Assembly (NCBI RefSeq): GCF_024508235.1
Contig: NZ_CP101943.1
Span: forward strand, 1,957,112-2,021,111
Direction of reading: 5' to 3'
Source: Halococcus qingdaonensis
GTDB taxonomy: Archaea > Halobacteriota > Halobacteria > Halobacteriales > Halococcaceae
Length of the DNA: 64,000 bases
Below, in pieces: positions 9,043 through 18,639 of this stretch (position 1 is its first letter; every line of letters starts with the position of its first letter). The notes under the pieces are model-generated. The model worked only from the letters and a program-made list of their open reading frames with translations. It was not told where the DNA came from and made no database searches. A program made the translations under genes and the position numbers.

Positions 9043-10149
9043 ATGCACGTCACCGAAGGCGGTCTCGACCTCACGGTGCCCGAACAGCCGGAAGCGGGCA
9101 TCGGCGAGGGCGTCTTTTTCAATCCCGAGCAGGAGCTCAACCGCGACCTCACGGTGGCGGTGCTGCGGGCGGTCGGAGAGGACTGCGACTCGTATCTCGA
9201 TGCCCACGCCGCGACCGGTGCACGGGGCGTCCGTGCCGCCGGGGAAGGGTACGAGGTAACGCTCTGTGATCGTGATGGGGATGCGACCGAACTCTGTCGG
9301 ACGAACCTCGATCGGAACGGGCTCGACGGGGAAGTCGTAAACCGGAACGTGAACGCGCTGCTCTCCGAGGAGGGGTTCGACGTCGTCGATCTCGATCCGT
9401 TCGGCACGCCGATCCCGTTCGCCGACGCCGCCTTCCGGGGTGCGCGCGATCTGGTCTGCGTCACCGCGACCGACACCGCGCCGCTGTGCGGAGCGCACAA
9501 GGAGAGCGGCGTGCGCTCGTACAGCGCCGTCCCGCAGAACACGGAGTATCACGCCGAGATGGGACTCCGGATCCTCCTGGGTGCGCTCGTCCGCACCGCC
9601 GCCCGGTACGACGTCGCCGCCATCCCGGTGCTGAGCCACGCGACGAGCCACTACGTCCGGACGTATCTCTCGCTCTCACGGCGGGCCAGCGACGCCAACG
9701 AGGCACTCGACGGGATGGGCTACGTTCACCACTGCTTCTCGTGTCTCCACCGCGAGAGCCAGGAGGGGCTCATCGCACACCCGCCCGATTCGTGCCCGGC
9801 CTGCGGCGGGCGGGTACGGACCGCCGGCCCGCTCTGGCTCGGCCCCGTTCACGAAAACGAATTCCTCGCGCGCGTTCGCGAGCACGTCACCGACGAGATG
9901 GGCACCGCCGGGCGCGCCCGCGACCTCCTCGAGACGCTCGATGGCGAACTCGATTTGCCCACCCATTACGATCAACACCGCCTCTGCCGGCAGTGGACGC
10001 GCTCGGCGAGCGCGATGGACGACTTCCTGACCCGGCTCCACGAGGCGGGTTACGAAGCCTCGCGGGCGCACTATCATGGCACGGCGTTCAAGACCGACGC
10101 AACGGTCGCCGAGATCGAACGCGCGACCACGACAGCCGACACCGCCTGA
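9043..10149 (+). CDS. trm1: tRNA (guanine(26)-N2)-dimethyltransferase Trm1
   Basis: This 368-residue enzyme methylates G26 of tRNA using S-adenosylmethionine. Visible are the Rossmann methyltransferase core ([11 protein letters not shown] near 60, then the catalytic DLDPFGTP near 125) and the C-terminal zinc region with [10 protein letters not shown] and CPACGG. The open frame continues upstream to 8812, but that part is not protein-like and includes the dispersed repeat. The ATG at 9043 ([14 protein letters not shown]) matches the usual family start and length. The gene stands alone. Confidence 0.92.
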   Translation: MHVTEGGLDLTVPEQPEAGIGEGVFFNPEQELNRDLTVAVLRAVGEDCDSYLDAHAATGARGVRAAGEGYEVTLCDRDGDATELCRTNLDRNGLDGEVVNRNVNALLSEEGFDVVDLDPFGTPIPFADAAFRGARDLVCVTATDTAPLCGAHKESGVRSYSAVPQNTEYHAEMGLRILLGALVRTAARYDVAAIPVLSHATSHYVRTYLSLSRRASDANEALDGMGYVHHCFSCLHRESQEGLIAHPPDSCPACGGRVRTAGPLWLGPVHENEFLARVREHVTDEMGTAGRARDLLETLDGELDLPTHYDQHRLCRQWTRSASAMDDFLTRLHEAGYEASRAHYHGTAFKTDATVAEIERATTTADTA

Positions 10150-10250
10150 CCGATCGATACAGCCTGAGCAGCAGATACGGTCCAATCAATCGACACGTTC
10201 CGGTCAGTCAAATCGAAGTCGGTGGGGTTCATGTCGGGGCACGCTGAACG

Positions 10251-11099
10251 GTGGGTGTGCAGACCGGCAGTACCACAAGCTCGCGGACGGACGACCTGCT
10301 CTCGATCGGCAGAACGGTCGTCGCGGTCGCCAGACAGGAGCAGATCACGCTCATGGCCGCGAGCCTCGCCTACTACCTCTTCACCGCGCTCGTTCCCCTA
10401 CTGCTCTTTTCGGTCATCGCGCTCTCACTATTCGGTCACGGCCTGCTCGGGCAGCTCTCGGGCACGGCATCGGGAACCGTCCTGCCGAGCGGCGTCTCGG
10501 TGCCGAAGACGCTGCTCGCGAACACCCAGGGTCGGTTCCGCGCGGCGGTGCTCGGCGCGGTCATCCTCGCCTGGAGCGCGCTCAGGACGTTCGGCGCGCT
10601 CGACGGCGCGTTCGCGGCCGTCTACGACGAGCGCGAGGAAGTCTCGATCGTCGACAAGGCGGTCGACGCAGTAGTCGTGTTCGTCACCGTGGGGCTCGCG
10701 GCCGTCGCACTCGCGCTCGTCGGCGGCGCGCTCGCGCTCACCGTCAAAGATCGGCTCCTCTTGCGAGTGGTCAGCCCGCTGTTCCTGTTCGTCACGCTCG
10801 CGGTCGTCTTCGCCCCACTCTACTACCTCCTGCCGGAGGTCGAGGGAGTCACGCTCGGCGAAATCCTTCCCGGAACGCTGCTCTCAGCGTTCGTCTGGAC
10901 GGTCTCGGCGGTCGTCGTCCGGCTCTACGCGACGACGTCGAGCAGCGTGCAGTTCTACGGCGTCGCCGGCGGACTGTTGCTCCTGTTGACCTGGCTCTAC
11001 GTCGGCGGGCTGGCGCTGCTGGTCGGTGCGGCGCTCAACGCCACGCTCGCTGATCGCGTCGATCCCGATGCCGAGTGGCTGCCGACGGCTCATCGGTGA
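10251..11099 (+). CDS. YihY/BrkB-family membrane protein, copy 1 of 3
   Basis: This 282-residue protein has six transmembrane segments and the family signature near the N-terminus (LMAASLAYYLFTALVPLLL, about 35-55). It also carries PLYYLLPEVEGV and the final GLLLLLTWLYVGGLALLVGAALNA. The family was once called RNase BN in error. Members are polytopic membrane proteins of uncertain, possibly transport, function. Start is a GTG (VGVQTGSTTSS). Copies 2 and 3 follow directly on the same strand. Confidence 0.85.
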   Translation: MGVQTGSTTSSRTDDLLSIGRTVVAVARQEQITLMAASLAYYLFTALVPLLLFSVIALSLFGHGLLGQLSGTASGTVLPSGVSVPKTLLANTQGRFRAAVLGAVILAWSALRTFGALDGAFAAVYDEREEVSIVDKAVDAVVVFVTVGLAAVALALVGGALALTVKDRLLLRVVSPLFLFVTLAVVFAPLYYLLPEVEGVTLGEILPGTLLSAFVWTVSAVVVRLYATTSSSVQFYGVAGGLLLLLTWLYVGGLALLVGAALNATLADRVDPDAEWLPTAHR

Positions 11100-11155
11100 C
11101 CGACGGCAGCGCCGGGCACGGGTCGTACTTACGTATCGATCACCAAAGCGGGTCC

Positions 11156-11968
11156 GTGTCGAGGACCGACGACGTCGTGGCCGTTCTTGCCGACGTCATC
11201 GCGCTCGCGCGCCGCGAGCGAATCGTTCTGACCGCGGCGAGCCTCGCGTACTTCACGTTCATCTCGCTGGTGCCGCTGCTGTTGTTGCTCGTGGTCGCGA
11301 TCTCGACGCTCGCCGGCGATGCGCTCGCGATACGTGCCATCATGCGGGCGACACGAACGCTCGTGCCCGAGAACGCCGAACTGTTACAGGGGATCGTCTT
11401 CGGCGCGGCCGATCGGGGCGCGACGATCCTCAGCGCTGCCGTGTTCCTCTGGGGCGCACTGTTGACCTTCCGGGCGCTCAACACCGCTTTCAGCGGCATC
11501 TACGGCATGCAGGGCGAGCGCTCGCTGGTGGGAACCCTCGTCGACATCGTGCTCGTGTTCGTCGTCATCGTCGTCGCGGTGGTGGCGATGGTCGTCGGCG
11601 GCGTCGTGCTGTCGCTGTTCGTCGAAACCCGGCTGTGGAACACCCTCGGACCAATCGTCGTCTTCGCCGTGTTCACCGTCGTGTTCGTCCCGCTCTACTA
11701 CATCCTGCCCGACGTCGACAGCGGCGTGGTGGAGATCCTTCCAGGGACGATCTTTGCGGCAGCTGCGTGGACCGTTCTCCAATCCCTGTTCGGCTACTAC
11801 GCCTCGATCTCGACGCTACCGCAGCTCTACGGCGCGGCCAGCGCCGTGCTGTTGATCCTCGTCTGGCTCTACGTCGGCGGATTTGCACTGCTCACCGGTG
11901 CGGCGCTCAACGCGACGCTCGCCGATCGCGTCGATCCGGACGGGGGTTGGCTGCCTATCGATCGGTGA
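11156..11968 (+). CDS. YihY/BrkB-family membrane protein, copy 2 of 3
   Basis: This 270-residue paralogue of the neighbours has VLTAASLAYFTFISLVPLLL near residue 25 and the same VLLILVWLYVGGFALLTGAALNA end. The GTG at 11156 aligns with the start of copy 3, and a TATA-like TACTTACGTATC lies about 28 bases upstream. The open frame itself extends back to 11075, overlapping copy 1, but that extension lacks counterparts. Six membrane segments are predicted; function is unknown. Confidence 0.83.
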   Translation: MSRTDDVVAVLADVIALARRERIVLTAASLAYFTFISLVPLLLLLVVAISTLAGDALAIRAIMRATRTLVPENAELLQGIVFGAADRGATILSAAVFLWGALLTFRALNTAFSGIYGMQGERSLVGTLVDIVLVFVVIVVAVVAMVVGGVVLSLFVETRLWNTLGPIVVFAVFTVVFVPLYYILPDVDSGVVEILPGTIFAAAAWTVLQSLFGYYASISTLPQLYGAASAVLLILVWLYVGGFALLTGAALNATLADRVDPDGGWLPIDR

Positions 11969-12018
11969 GCCGGACTGCTTCCCGCCGATTTATGTACCCG
12001 TCGGTCGAATGCGCGGTC

Positions 12019-12879
12019 GTGAGTACCAGCGCGCGCGTGACCTCCTTCGGTCGGACGTTCGTCGGCGAAGTGCGGGACAAGGAGATCACGTTCCTCGCCG
12101 CGAGCCTCGCGTACTACGCGTTCGTCTCGCTGATCCCGCTCGTGTTGCTGTTGCTCGTCGCCGTGTCGTTCGCCGGCGGGGACGCGATGGCCGACCGCAT
12201 CGCACAGGCGGCGGGTGGCGCGCTCTCGCCGAGCGGACAGGGACTCGTGAGCGATGCCATCAGCAATCGGAGCGGGGCCGGCGGTGCGACCATCGTCTCC
12301 GTACTCGCCTTGCTCTGGAGCGCGCTCAAGGTGTTTCGCGGGCTCGATACCGCCTTTTCGCGGGCCTACGGGCGTGATTCGCCGGATCTCGCGACACAGC
12401 TGAAAAACGGTCTTATCACGCTCGTCGCGGTCGTGCTCGGCATCGCCATCACCGTCGGCGTCGGGGCGATCGTCTCGCTCTCGCCGGTCGACGTGACAAT
12501 CGCGGGCATCTCGGCGGTCAGCCTCGCCGGCACGCTGGCGACGCTGCTCGGCCTCGCGCTCACGCTGTTACCGCTCTACTACTTCCTGCCGGGCGGCGGC
12601 GTGACCGTGCGCGAGGCGCTCCCGGGCGCACTGTTCACCGCCGTCGGCTGGACAGTTCTCCAGATCGGCTTCCGGTTCTACGCCGCCAACGCCGGTAGCT
12701 ACGAGGCCTACGGAGTGATCGGCGCGGTGCTGTTGCTCGTCACGCTGCTGTATTTCGCCGGGATGATACTGCTGCTCGGCGTGGTGTTGAACGCGGTTCT
12801 CGCCGGGCGGATCGGTGGGGCGGACGAACCGAGCGACGAGGGGTTGGCGGCGCGGCTGAAAGCCGGAGGCAGACCATGA
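12019..12879 (+). CDS. YihY/BrkB-family membrane protein, copy 3 of 3
   Basis: This 286-residue third paralogue has TFLAASLAYYAFVSLIPLVLL near residue 25, PLYYFLPGGGVTVREALPG and VLLLVTLLYFAGMILLLG. I prefer the GTG at 12019 (VSTSARVTSF) because TTTATGTA at 11990-11997 would then be a TATA box about 26 bases upstream. An in-frame ATG at 11992 lies inside that box. It ends in an ATGA overlap with the next gene, so the two are likely translated together. Confidence 0.82.
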   Translation: MSTSARVTSFGRTFVGEVRDKEITFLAASLAYYAFVSLIPLVLLLLVAVSFAGGDAMADRIAQAAGGALSPSGQGLVSDAISNRSGAGGATIVSVLALLWSALKVFRGLDTAFSRAYGRDSPDLATQLKNGLITLVAVVLGIAITVGVGAIVSLSPVDVTIAGISAVSLAGTLATLLGLALTLLPLYYFLPGGGVTVREALPGALFTAVGWTVLQIGFRFYAANAGSYEAYGVIGAVLLLVTLLYFAGMILLLGVVLNAVLAGRIGGADEPSDEGLAARLKAGGRP

Positions 12880-13340
12880 ACGAGGACACTGAATCCGACC
12901 ACGACGAAGCGACGGACGAAGAGTCGACGGTGAGCGAGGCGGTGCGCGAGACCGACCACGATCGCGAGAGCGACGACCGGAACGCGACCCTCGACGACGT
13001 CGAGGCGTTGCGCGAGGACGTCGTCGCGTTCGCCGACGAGGTCGAAGAACGCATCATCAAGCGCGACACGCTCAAAAGTGATCTGAAGCAGTACGTCCGC
13101 AAGCGCCAGCGCCGCGGTCACGCGCGCGGCTGGGGCCCCTATCTCGTGCTTCTCTACGGCACCGCCATGACGATCGGTGCGTTCGCTTATCTCGACGGGG
13201 GCTGGGCGATCCTCGCGATGCTCGTCGTCTGGCTCTCGACGCTCGGCCTCTACGTCCTGATGGTGCTCGTCGGGCTCGCCGGCGCGGCGCTCGGCGCGCC
13301 GGGACGGCTCACCGATCGGATCCGGGACTTTCGCTCGTAG
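12876..13340 (+). CDS. Small membrane protein with charged N-terminal helix, unknown function
   Basis: This 154-residue protein has a very acidic first 45 residues, a probable coiled coil (about 43-85, VEALREDVVAFADEVEERI onward), a basic patch KRQRRGHARG, and two hydrophobic segments (about 90-110 and 112-135). It overlaps the third YihY gene by 4 bases and abuts the PAP2 gene with no gap, so the three appear to be one transcription unit. I do not recognise a named family; an accessory to the YihY protein is a guess from context. Confidence 0.65.
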   Translation: MNEDTESDHDEATDEESTVSEAVRETDHDRESDDRNATLDDVEALREDVVAFADEVEERIIKRDTLKSDLKQYVRKRQRRGHARGWGPYLVLLYGTAMTIGAFAYLDGGWAILAMLVVWLSTLGLYVLMVLVGLAGAALGAPGRLTDRIRDFRS

Positions 13341-14252
13341 ATGCGCGGCCTCGGGGTCACCGAGGCGCTCGACGCGCTCCCCGACGCGTTCAGACTCGTG
13401 TTCGCCGTTCTCACGCAGCTCGCCGACGTCTGGTTCGTTCTCGGATTGCTCACACTCGTCTACTGGTTCGGCGAGCGGCCGCCGCTCTCGCTCCCGCGCG
13501 AACGCGGGGCGTTGCTGATCGCGCTCGCGTTCGGCGGGCTCTCGCTCATTGTCGTGGCGAAACAGTTCTTCGCGCTGGCACGACCACCGCTGGCCGGCGA
13601 AGCCACGGCGATCGAGCACGTGCCCGGATTCCTCCACGCGATCTACACCAACGCGGCGACTGCGACGGGCTACGGCTTCCCGAGCGGCCACGCGCTCACC
13701 GCGACGGTCGTCTGGGGCGGGCTCGCCGCCGTTCTCGACGTCGGGACGCGCACCCGCCGCGCGCTCGTCGCCGGAACGATCGTCGCCGTCGTCTGTCTCG
13801 CGCGACTCGTGCTCGGCGTCCACTACCTCGTCGACGTGCTCGCCGGCGTCGCACTCGGGCTGGCGTATCTCGGGGCCATCCTGGCGCTCGCCCGCGGACG
13901 GGCACGACGAGCGTTCTGGATCGCCGCGGCCATCGCCGTGGTGGCGCTGCTCGGGACGGTAAGCGCCGACGGCGCGCTGGCGCTCGGAGCGACCGCGGGC
14001 GCGCTCGCAGCCTGGGAAGTCCTTGGTGATCGACTGGCGAGCAGCGGTTCGATGGGGCTCGGCACCGGCGTTCTCGGAATACTCGTCCTCGGCGGCGGCT
14101 TCGTGGCGGTCTACCTGCTCGACGTCGGCGTAGTGATCATGGCGCTCGCCGGCATGGTCGTCGGTGCGGGCGTCGTCGCGATGCCGGTTCTCGGTGAACG
14201 GCTCGGTCGGCGGAGAAAGGGTGACGGCGCGACTCAGAACGTTTCCAGATAG
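13341..14252 (+). CDS. PAP2-superfamily membrane phosphatase
   Basis: This 303-residue protein has the three phosphatase motifs: K(x6)RP in [10 protein letters not shown] (about 74-82), PSGH in [12 protein letters not shown] (about 113-117) and the (S/A)R(x5)H(x3)D motif [13 protein letters not shown] (about 153-165). The first residue of motif 3 is Ala rather than the usual Ser. About eight membrane segments, more than the family's six. PAP2 members remove phosphate from lipid or polyprenyl substrates at the membrane. It starts immediately after the preceding stop codon and converges on glnA with a 19-base overlap at the 3' ends. Confidence 0.86.
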   Translation: MRGLGVTEALDALPDAFRLVFAVLTQLADVWFVLGLLTLVYWFGERPPLSLPRERGALLIALAFGGLSLIVVAKQFFALARPPLAGEATAIEHVPGFLHAIYTNAATATGYGFPSGHALTATVVWGGLAAVLDVGTRTRRALVAGTIVAVVCLARLVLGVHYLVDVLAGVALGLAYLGAILALARGRARRAFWIAAAIAVVALLGTVSADGALALGATAGALAAWEVLGDRLASSGSMGLGTGVLGILVLGGGFVAVYLLDVGVVIMALAGMVVGAGVVAMPVLGERLGRRRKGDGATQNVSR

Positions 14253-15604
14253 CGCTCCTTCTCCCACTCGCTGACCGACACGCGGTAGTCCATCACCTCG
14301 GAGCGCTTGGCTTCGAGGAACTTCTCGGTGACGTGCTCGCCGAGCGCGTCGGTGACGACCGAATCGGCTTCGAGCGCGTCGAGCGACTGTGAAAGCGTCG
14401 TCGGCAGCGTCTCGATCCCGTGTTCGGCGCGGCGTTCGGCGTCGAACTCGTAGATGTTCTCGCGCACCGGATCCGGAACCGCGAGACCGCGCTCGATGCC
14501 TTCGAGACCGGCGTGGATCATCACCGCGAGCGCGAGATACGGGTTACAGGAGGGGTCCGGCGAGCGGAGTTCGACCCGCGAGGCCGCGGGCGTGCGCGCG
14601 GCGGGTTTGCGAATGAGCGAGGAGCGGTTGCGGTCCGACCACGCGATGTAGACCGGTGCCTCGTAGCCCGGCACGAGCCGTTTGTAGCTGTTGACCGTGG
14701 GGTTGCAGACCGCCGTGATTGCCGGCGCGTGCTCCAGGATCCCAGCGAGGAACTGTTTGGCCGTCCCGCTCAGATCGAACTCGTCGTCGGGATCGTGGAA
14801 GGCGTTCTCGCCGCCCGAGAAGAGCGAGAGGTGCGTGTGCATGCCCGAGCCGTTGACGCGCGCGATCGGTTTGGGCATGAAGGTCGCGTGTAGATCGTGT
14901 TCGGCCGCGATGGCACGCACCACGGCCCGGAAGGTGGCGACGTTGTCGGCGGTCGTGAGCGCGTCGTCGTAGGTGAAGTTGATCTCGTGTTGGCCCGCGG
15001 CGACCTCGTGGTGGGAAGCCTCGATATCGAAGCCCATCTCCTCCAACCCGTAGATGATGTCGCGGCGCACGTCGCTCGCGAGGTCCTTCGGGGCGAGATC
15101 GAAGTAGCCGCCCGCGTCGTTCGTCACGGTGGTGGCGCTGCCGTCCTCGGCCTGTTCGAACAGGAAGAACTCGGGTTCCGGTGCGGCGTTGATGTCATAA
15201 CCCATCTCGGCGGCGCGGTCGATCGCGCCCTTGAGCACGCCGCGCGGGTCGCCGACGAACGGTTCGCCGGTCGAGGTGTTCATCACGTCGCAGATGAGCC
15301 GCGCGCTCGCGGTGCCGTCGTCGTGGTCGCGCCACGGGAGGACGGCGAACGTCGACGGGTCGGGCGTGAGCCGCATGTCCGATTCCTGGATCCTGACGTA
15401 GCCCTCGATGCTCGAACCGTCGAAGTAGATTCCCTCGGCGAAGGCCTTCTCGGCCTGCGTGGCGGGGATCGAGACGTTCTTGACGGTGCCGAGGATGTCC
15501 GTGAACTGGAGCCTGAGGAAGTCGACGTTCTGTTCGTCGATCTCTTCGAGAACGCGCCTGGCGGCCGCGGAGAGGCCGTCAGAGTTCGGTGTTCCGTTTG
15601 TCAT
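14234..15604 (-). CDS. glnA: Glutamine synthetase type I
   Basis: This 456-residue enzyme joins ammonia to glutamate with ATP. Landmarks are the N-terminal beta-grasp domain ([20 protein letters not shown]), the metal-site EPEFFLFE region (about 142-149), GQHEINF, the [12 protein letters not shown] loop (about 255-266), NRSSLIRKP and the substrate-binding [16 protein letters not shown]. Length matches type I-alpha enzymes, and no adenylylation tyrosine loop was noticed. It is divergent from an Lrp-type regulator gene, a pairing expected for nitrogen control. Confidence 0.96.
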   Translation of the reverse strand: MTNGTPNSDGLSAAARRVLEEIDEQNVDFLRLQFTDILGTVKNVSIPATQAEKAFAEGIYFDGSSIEGYVRIQESDMRLTPDPSTFAVLPWRDHDDGTASARLICDVMNTSTGEPFVGDPRGVLKGAIDRAAEMGYDINAAPEPEFFLFEQAEDGSATTVTNDAGGYFDLAPKDLASDVRRDIIYGLEEMGFDIEASHHEVAAGQHEINFTYDDALTTADNVATFRAVVRAIAAEHDLHATFMPKPIARVNGSGMHTHLSLFSGGENAFHDPDDEFDLSGTAKQFLAGILEHAPAITAVCNPTVNSYKRLVPGYEAPVYIAWSDRNRSSLIRKPAARTPAASRVELRSPDPSCNPYLALAVMIHAGLEGIERGLAVPDPVRENIYEFDAERRAEHGIETLPTTLSQSLDALEADSVVTDALGEHVTEKFLEAKRSEVMDYRVSVSEWEKERYLETF

Positions 15605-15729
15605 CGTTTGTGCCTACTCAGTAGGATACCACCGGAGACAAAAGCCCTACTGTTCGTCGCAAATATTGATTACGCGGGGAAAACTGGATGTTCGTAAAGT
15701 TTTACTCCCCGGCCGCGAAACGCGCTGCA
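15605..15729. promoter_or_regulatory. Divergent glnA / lrp promoter region
   Basis: These 125 bases separate the two start codons. AT-rich AAATATTGATTA (15660-15671) and GTAAAGTTTTAC (15694-15705, a perfect 12-base palindrome) stand out. The palindrome lies about 25 bases before the lrp ATG and could serve as the TATA/operator zone for self-control by Lrp. Confidence 0.5.
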
Positions 15730-16185
15730 ATGACCTACGAGAACCTCGACACGGAGCTGGTGAACGCGCTGCTCGACGACGGGCGGGCGAGCCTGCGGAG
15801 TCTGGCCGACGAGCTCGACGTCTCGGTCACGACGGTGTCGAACCACCTCTCGAATCTCGAAGACGACGGCGTGATCCGGGGCTACGTGCCGGTCGTCGAC
15901 TACGCCGGCCTCGGTTACGACGTGACGGCGATCCTCCAGCTCAAAGTCGAAGGGAGTTCGCTGCCCGACATCACCGAGCGCCTCCGCGAGCACGACCAGA
16001 TGCTCTCGGTCTACGAGGTGACCGGCGATCACGACGTCGTCGCCATCGGCAAGTTCCGGGACACCGACGAGATGAACGATCGCATCAAAACCCTGCTCAC
16101 CGATCCGGACATCAACGAGTCGAACACGAACATCGTTCTCAACACCGTGAGCGAACACGAACAGTTCGAGCTCGATACTGATTAG
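15730..16185 (+). CDS. lrp: Lrp/AsnC-family transcription regulator
   Basis: This 151-residue protein has an N-terminal winged helix-turn-helix ([31 protein letters not shown], here split as [20 protein letters not shown]) and a C-terminal RAM ligand-binding domain (about 65-150, with [10 protein letters not shown] and [15 protein letters not shown]). I chose ATG 15730 over 15688, which lies in the promoter palindrome region and adds 14 residues not seen in the family. Divergence from glnA suggests it responds to amino acids such as glutamine or glutamate. It converges on the DUF5658-like gene with a 4-base overlap. Confidence 0.88.
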   Translation: MTYENLDTELVNALLDDGRASLRSLADELDVSVTTVSNHLSNLEDDGVIRGYVPVVDYAGLGYDVTAILQLKVEGSSLPDITERLREHDQMLSVYEVTGDHDVVAIGKFRDTDEMNDRIKTLLTDPDINESNTNIVLNTVSEHEQFELDTD

Positions 16186-16520
16186 ACGACCGCAAACGCG
16201 ACCAGCAGGTTCAGTCCCGTCACGCCGATCCCACCACCGATGAGGACGGCGAACCAGACACGCCAGCCAGGGACGGTTCTGATGAATCGCTCGCCGGCGA
16301 GCGCGATCGCACCCGCTGCGATCGCGCCGCCGAGCTGCACGGCGAACGCGAGCGCCGGCATCGACAACAGCGATCTGATGAACGGGTTCGCCTCCAGATG
16401 CGCGCCCGCGAACTCCGCGGCCAACAGCGTCGAGAGCCCGTCACAGACGCCCCAGACGACGACCACCGCGATCACCAGCTCGGCGTACGCCGGCCGCTCG
16501 CAACGAAAACGGTGGCTCAT
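16182..16520 (-). CDS. Small membrane protein (DUF5658-like)
   Basis: This 112-residue protein has three hydrophobic segments (about 15-35, 55-75, 88-110). The pattern [20 protein letters not shown] then NPFIRSLL is typical of a family of small archaeal membrane proteins that I associate with DUF5658; the number is from memory. The function is unknown. It converges with the Lrp gene and stands alone. Confidence 0.7.
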   Translation of the reverse strand: MSHRFRCERPAYAELVIAVVVVWGVCDGLSTLLAAEFAGAHLEANPFIRSLLSMPALAFAVQLGGAIAAGAIALAGERFIRTVPGWRVWFAVLIGGGIGVTGLNLLVAFAVV

Positions 16521-16827
16521 GGCTGTCCCAATGCATTACAACAGTAAATCGTCGCTGGCTAGTCACTGAAAAATCGACCTCGGCGTCGGTCGCCGAGTGG
16601 TTACGGTGCGGTCGCAGTTGCGACACGACCGGAGACCGGTGAACACCGCAGCCCTGGCGGATGAAGGGCGAGGCGCGCGGAGCGCGCCGAGGGCTTCTGC
16701 GGTGCAGGTGCGGTCGTGGTGCGGTTGCGGCCACGGTGCAGTTTGCGGTCGCGGTGCGGTTTGCGGTTTTTCCCCAAGTTTTTGCGAACGAGCGGCCGGT
16801 AGGCCGCGAGTGATGCAAAAAGTGGGG
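16521..16827. repeat. Intergenic region with low-complexity GGTGCGGT repeats
   Basis: This region of about 300 bases follows the thermosome stop codon on the other strand. Between about 16595 and 16770 the words GGTGCGGT, TTGCGGT and GGTGCAG recur irregularly many times. Inside it is an inverted GCGCGCGGAGCGCGCC-like core (about 16672-16690). CGGCCGGTAGGCCGCGAG (about 16794-16811) echoes the GGCCGGAGGCCGGAG seen at 8741-8755. No protein-like frame is present. It may act in transcription termination of the thermosome gene. Confidence 0.5.
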
Positions 16828-18525
16828 TTACATCATGCCGCCCATACCGCCCATGCCGCCCATTCCGCCCATGCCGCCCATGCCGCCGGGTGCGCCGCCG
16901 GGGCCGCCAGCGGGCGGACCGCCGTCGTCGCCGTCGTCGGTCTGGCCGCCCTTGAGATCGCCGGCCGCGATGACGTCGTCGATGCGGAGGATCATCACGG
17001 CGGCCTCGGTGGCCGACTCGATGGCCTGCGTTTTGACGCGGAGCGGTTCGACGACGCCGTCCTCTTCCATGTCGACGACGTCGCCGGTGTAGGCGTCGAG
17101 ACCCGTCGTGGTGTTACCGCCGTCGTGCTGACTGCGGAGTTCGACGAGCGAGTCGATCGGGTCGAGCCCGGCGTTCTCGGCGAGCGTGCGCGGGATGACG
17201 TCGATCGCGTCGGCGAACGACTCGACGGCGAGCTGCTCGCGGCCGCCGACGGAGTCGGCGTAGTCACGCAGGCCGAGCGAGAGCTCGGTCTCGGGTGCGC
17301 CGCCGCCGGGTAGGACCTTGCCGTCTTCGAGCGTGACGCGCACGACGCCGAGCGAGTCCTCGATGGCGCGCTCGATCTCGTCGACGACGTGCTCGGTGCC
17401 GCCGCGGAGGATGAGCGTCACGGCTTTTGCGTCCTCGACGTCCTCGACGAAGATGCGCTGATCGCCCGCGATGTTGCGCTCGGCGACGCTCCCGGCGTAG
17501 CCGAGGTCGGACTCCTCGATGTCGTCGAGGTTCGAGACGACGTGTGCGCCGGTCGAACGGGCGAGACGGTTGATGTCGCTCGATTTCGCGCGGCGGACGG
17601 CGAGGATGCCTTCCTGGGCGAGGTAGTGCTGTGCCATGTCGTCGATGCCGTCCTGACAGAAGACCACGTCAGCGCCGACGGCAACGAGCTGGTCGACCAT
17701 CTCCTCGAGCTGCTCCTCCTCCTGGTCCATGAACTCCTGGAGCTGGTCGGGGTCGGTGACGTTGACCTCGGCGTCGATCTCGGTCTCCTTGACCTCGAGG
17801 GCGGAGTCGAGCAGCGCGACGTTCGCGTCCTCCTTGAAGTAGGGCATGTTGTCGTGGACGCGCTCTTTGTCCACGATGACGCCCTCGACGAGTTCGGACT
17901 CGTCGACGCTGCCGCCGACGGCCTTCTCGACCTGGATGTTGTCGGTGTCGATACCCTCGTCGTCGCTGATGGCGGTCACGGCGCTGACGACGAGCTCGGC
18001 GAGCAGGTCACGGGAGTTCTCGGCACCCTTGCCCGTCATCGCCGTCGCGGCGATCTGTTCGAGGGTGTCAGTGTCCGACTCGTCGACGTCGATGGCGGTC
18101 TCTTCGAGGATGTTCTTGGCTTCCTCGGCGGCCTCGCGGTAGCCCTGTGCGAGCGTGGTCGCGTGGATGTCCTGATCGAGGAGATCCTCGGCCTTTTCGA
18201 GGAGCTCGCCGGCCTCGACGACGGCCGTCGTGGTGCCGTCGCCGACCTCGTCCTCCTGTGTCTCGGCGACTTCGACGATCATGTTCGCCGCCGGGTGCTC
18301 GATGTCCATCTCCTTCAGGATGGTGACCCCGTCGTTCGTGACGACGACGTCGCCCGCGTCGGAGACGAGCATCTTGTCCATCCCTTTCGGGCCGAGCGTC
18401 GTCCGAACCGCTTCGGCGACCGCCTGACCCGCCGTGATGTTCATCGACTGTGCGTCCTTGCCGGACGTCCGCTGTGAATCGTCCGAGAGTACGATGAGGG
18501 GCTGGTTACCCATCTGCTGAGCCAT
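16828..18525 (-). CDS. Thermosome (group II chaperonin) subunit
   Basis: This 565-residue chaperonin subunit forms the double-ring folding machine. Landmarks are [12 protein letters not shown] (about 40-52), the ATP-binding GDGTTTAVV (about 94-102), LPGGGAPE and the nucleotide-contacting [12 protein letters not shown]. The C-terminus is a Gly-Met-rich tail ([11 protein letters not shown]...MM) that points into the ring cavity, as in many haloarchaeal thermosomes. I chose ATG 18525 (MAQQMGNQP); an in-frame GTG lies two codons upstream. The gene is monocistronic. Confidence 0.96.
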   Translation of the reverse strand: MAQQMGNQPLIVLSDDSQRTSGKDAQSMNITAGQAVAEAVRTTLGPKGMDKMLVSDAGDVVVTNDGVTILKEMDIEHPAANMIVEVAETQEDEVGDGTTTAVVEAGELLEKAEDLLDQDIHATTLAQGYREAAEEAKNILEETAIDVDESDTDTLEQIAATAMTGKGAENSRDLLAELVVSAVTAISDDEGIDTDNIQVEKAVGGSVDESELVEGVIVDKERVHDNMPYFKEDANVALLDSALEVKETEIDAEVNVTDPDQLQEFMDQEEEQLEEMVDQLVAVGADVVFCQDGIDDMAQHYLAQEGILAVRRAKSSDINRLARSTGAHVVSNLDDIEESDLGYAGSVAERNIAGDQRIFVEDVEDAKAVTLILRGGTEHVVDEIERAIEDSLGVVRVTLEDGKVLPGGGAPETELSLGLRDYADSVGGREQLAVESFADAIDVIPRTLAENAGLDPIDSLVELRSQHDGGNTTTGLDAYTGDVVDMEEDGVVEPLRVKTQAIESATEAAVMILRIDDVIAAGDLKGGQTDDGDDGGPPAGGPGGAPGGMGGMGGMGGMGGMGGMM

Positions 18526-18550
18526 AGTCACCTACCGATTGATTGGAGTT

Positions 18551-18559
18551 CTACATAAA
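18551..18559 (-). promoter_or_regulatory. Proximal TATA box of the thermosome gene
   Basis: On the minus strand TTTATGTAG lies 26-34 bases before the ATG at 18525, predicting a short-leader or leaderless transcript. A second strong box, GTATATAAG (18631-18641 on the same strand), sits about 110 bases upstream and could be an alternative, perhaps heat-responsive promoter. It lies at the very end of the upstream gene. Confidence 0.55.
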
Positions 18560-18639
18560 AGCATCGGTATTGGCCAGCGTGTTCGCTCACGTCCGCCGGT
18601 TCGACGGTGTGCTATCGCACCGCAGACGGCCCTTATATA

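Noticed and set aside
12708-14267. Long minus-strand open frame of about 519 codons opposite the YihY and PAP2 genes
   Set aside because: It is a mirror frame of GC-rich genes: Asp/Glu/Arg/His-rich without hydrophobic core, while the plus strand encodes recognisable membrane proteins.
16828-16890. Repeated CCCATGCCGCCCAT words as a DNA repeat element
   Set aside because: They encode the Gly-Gly-Met tail of the thermosome, a normal feature of the protein.
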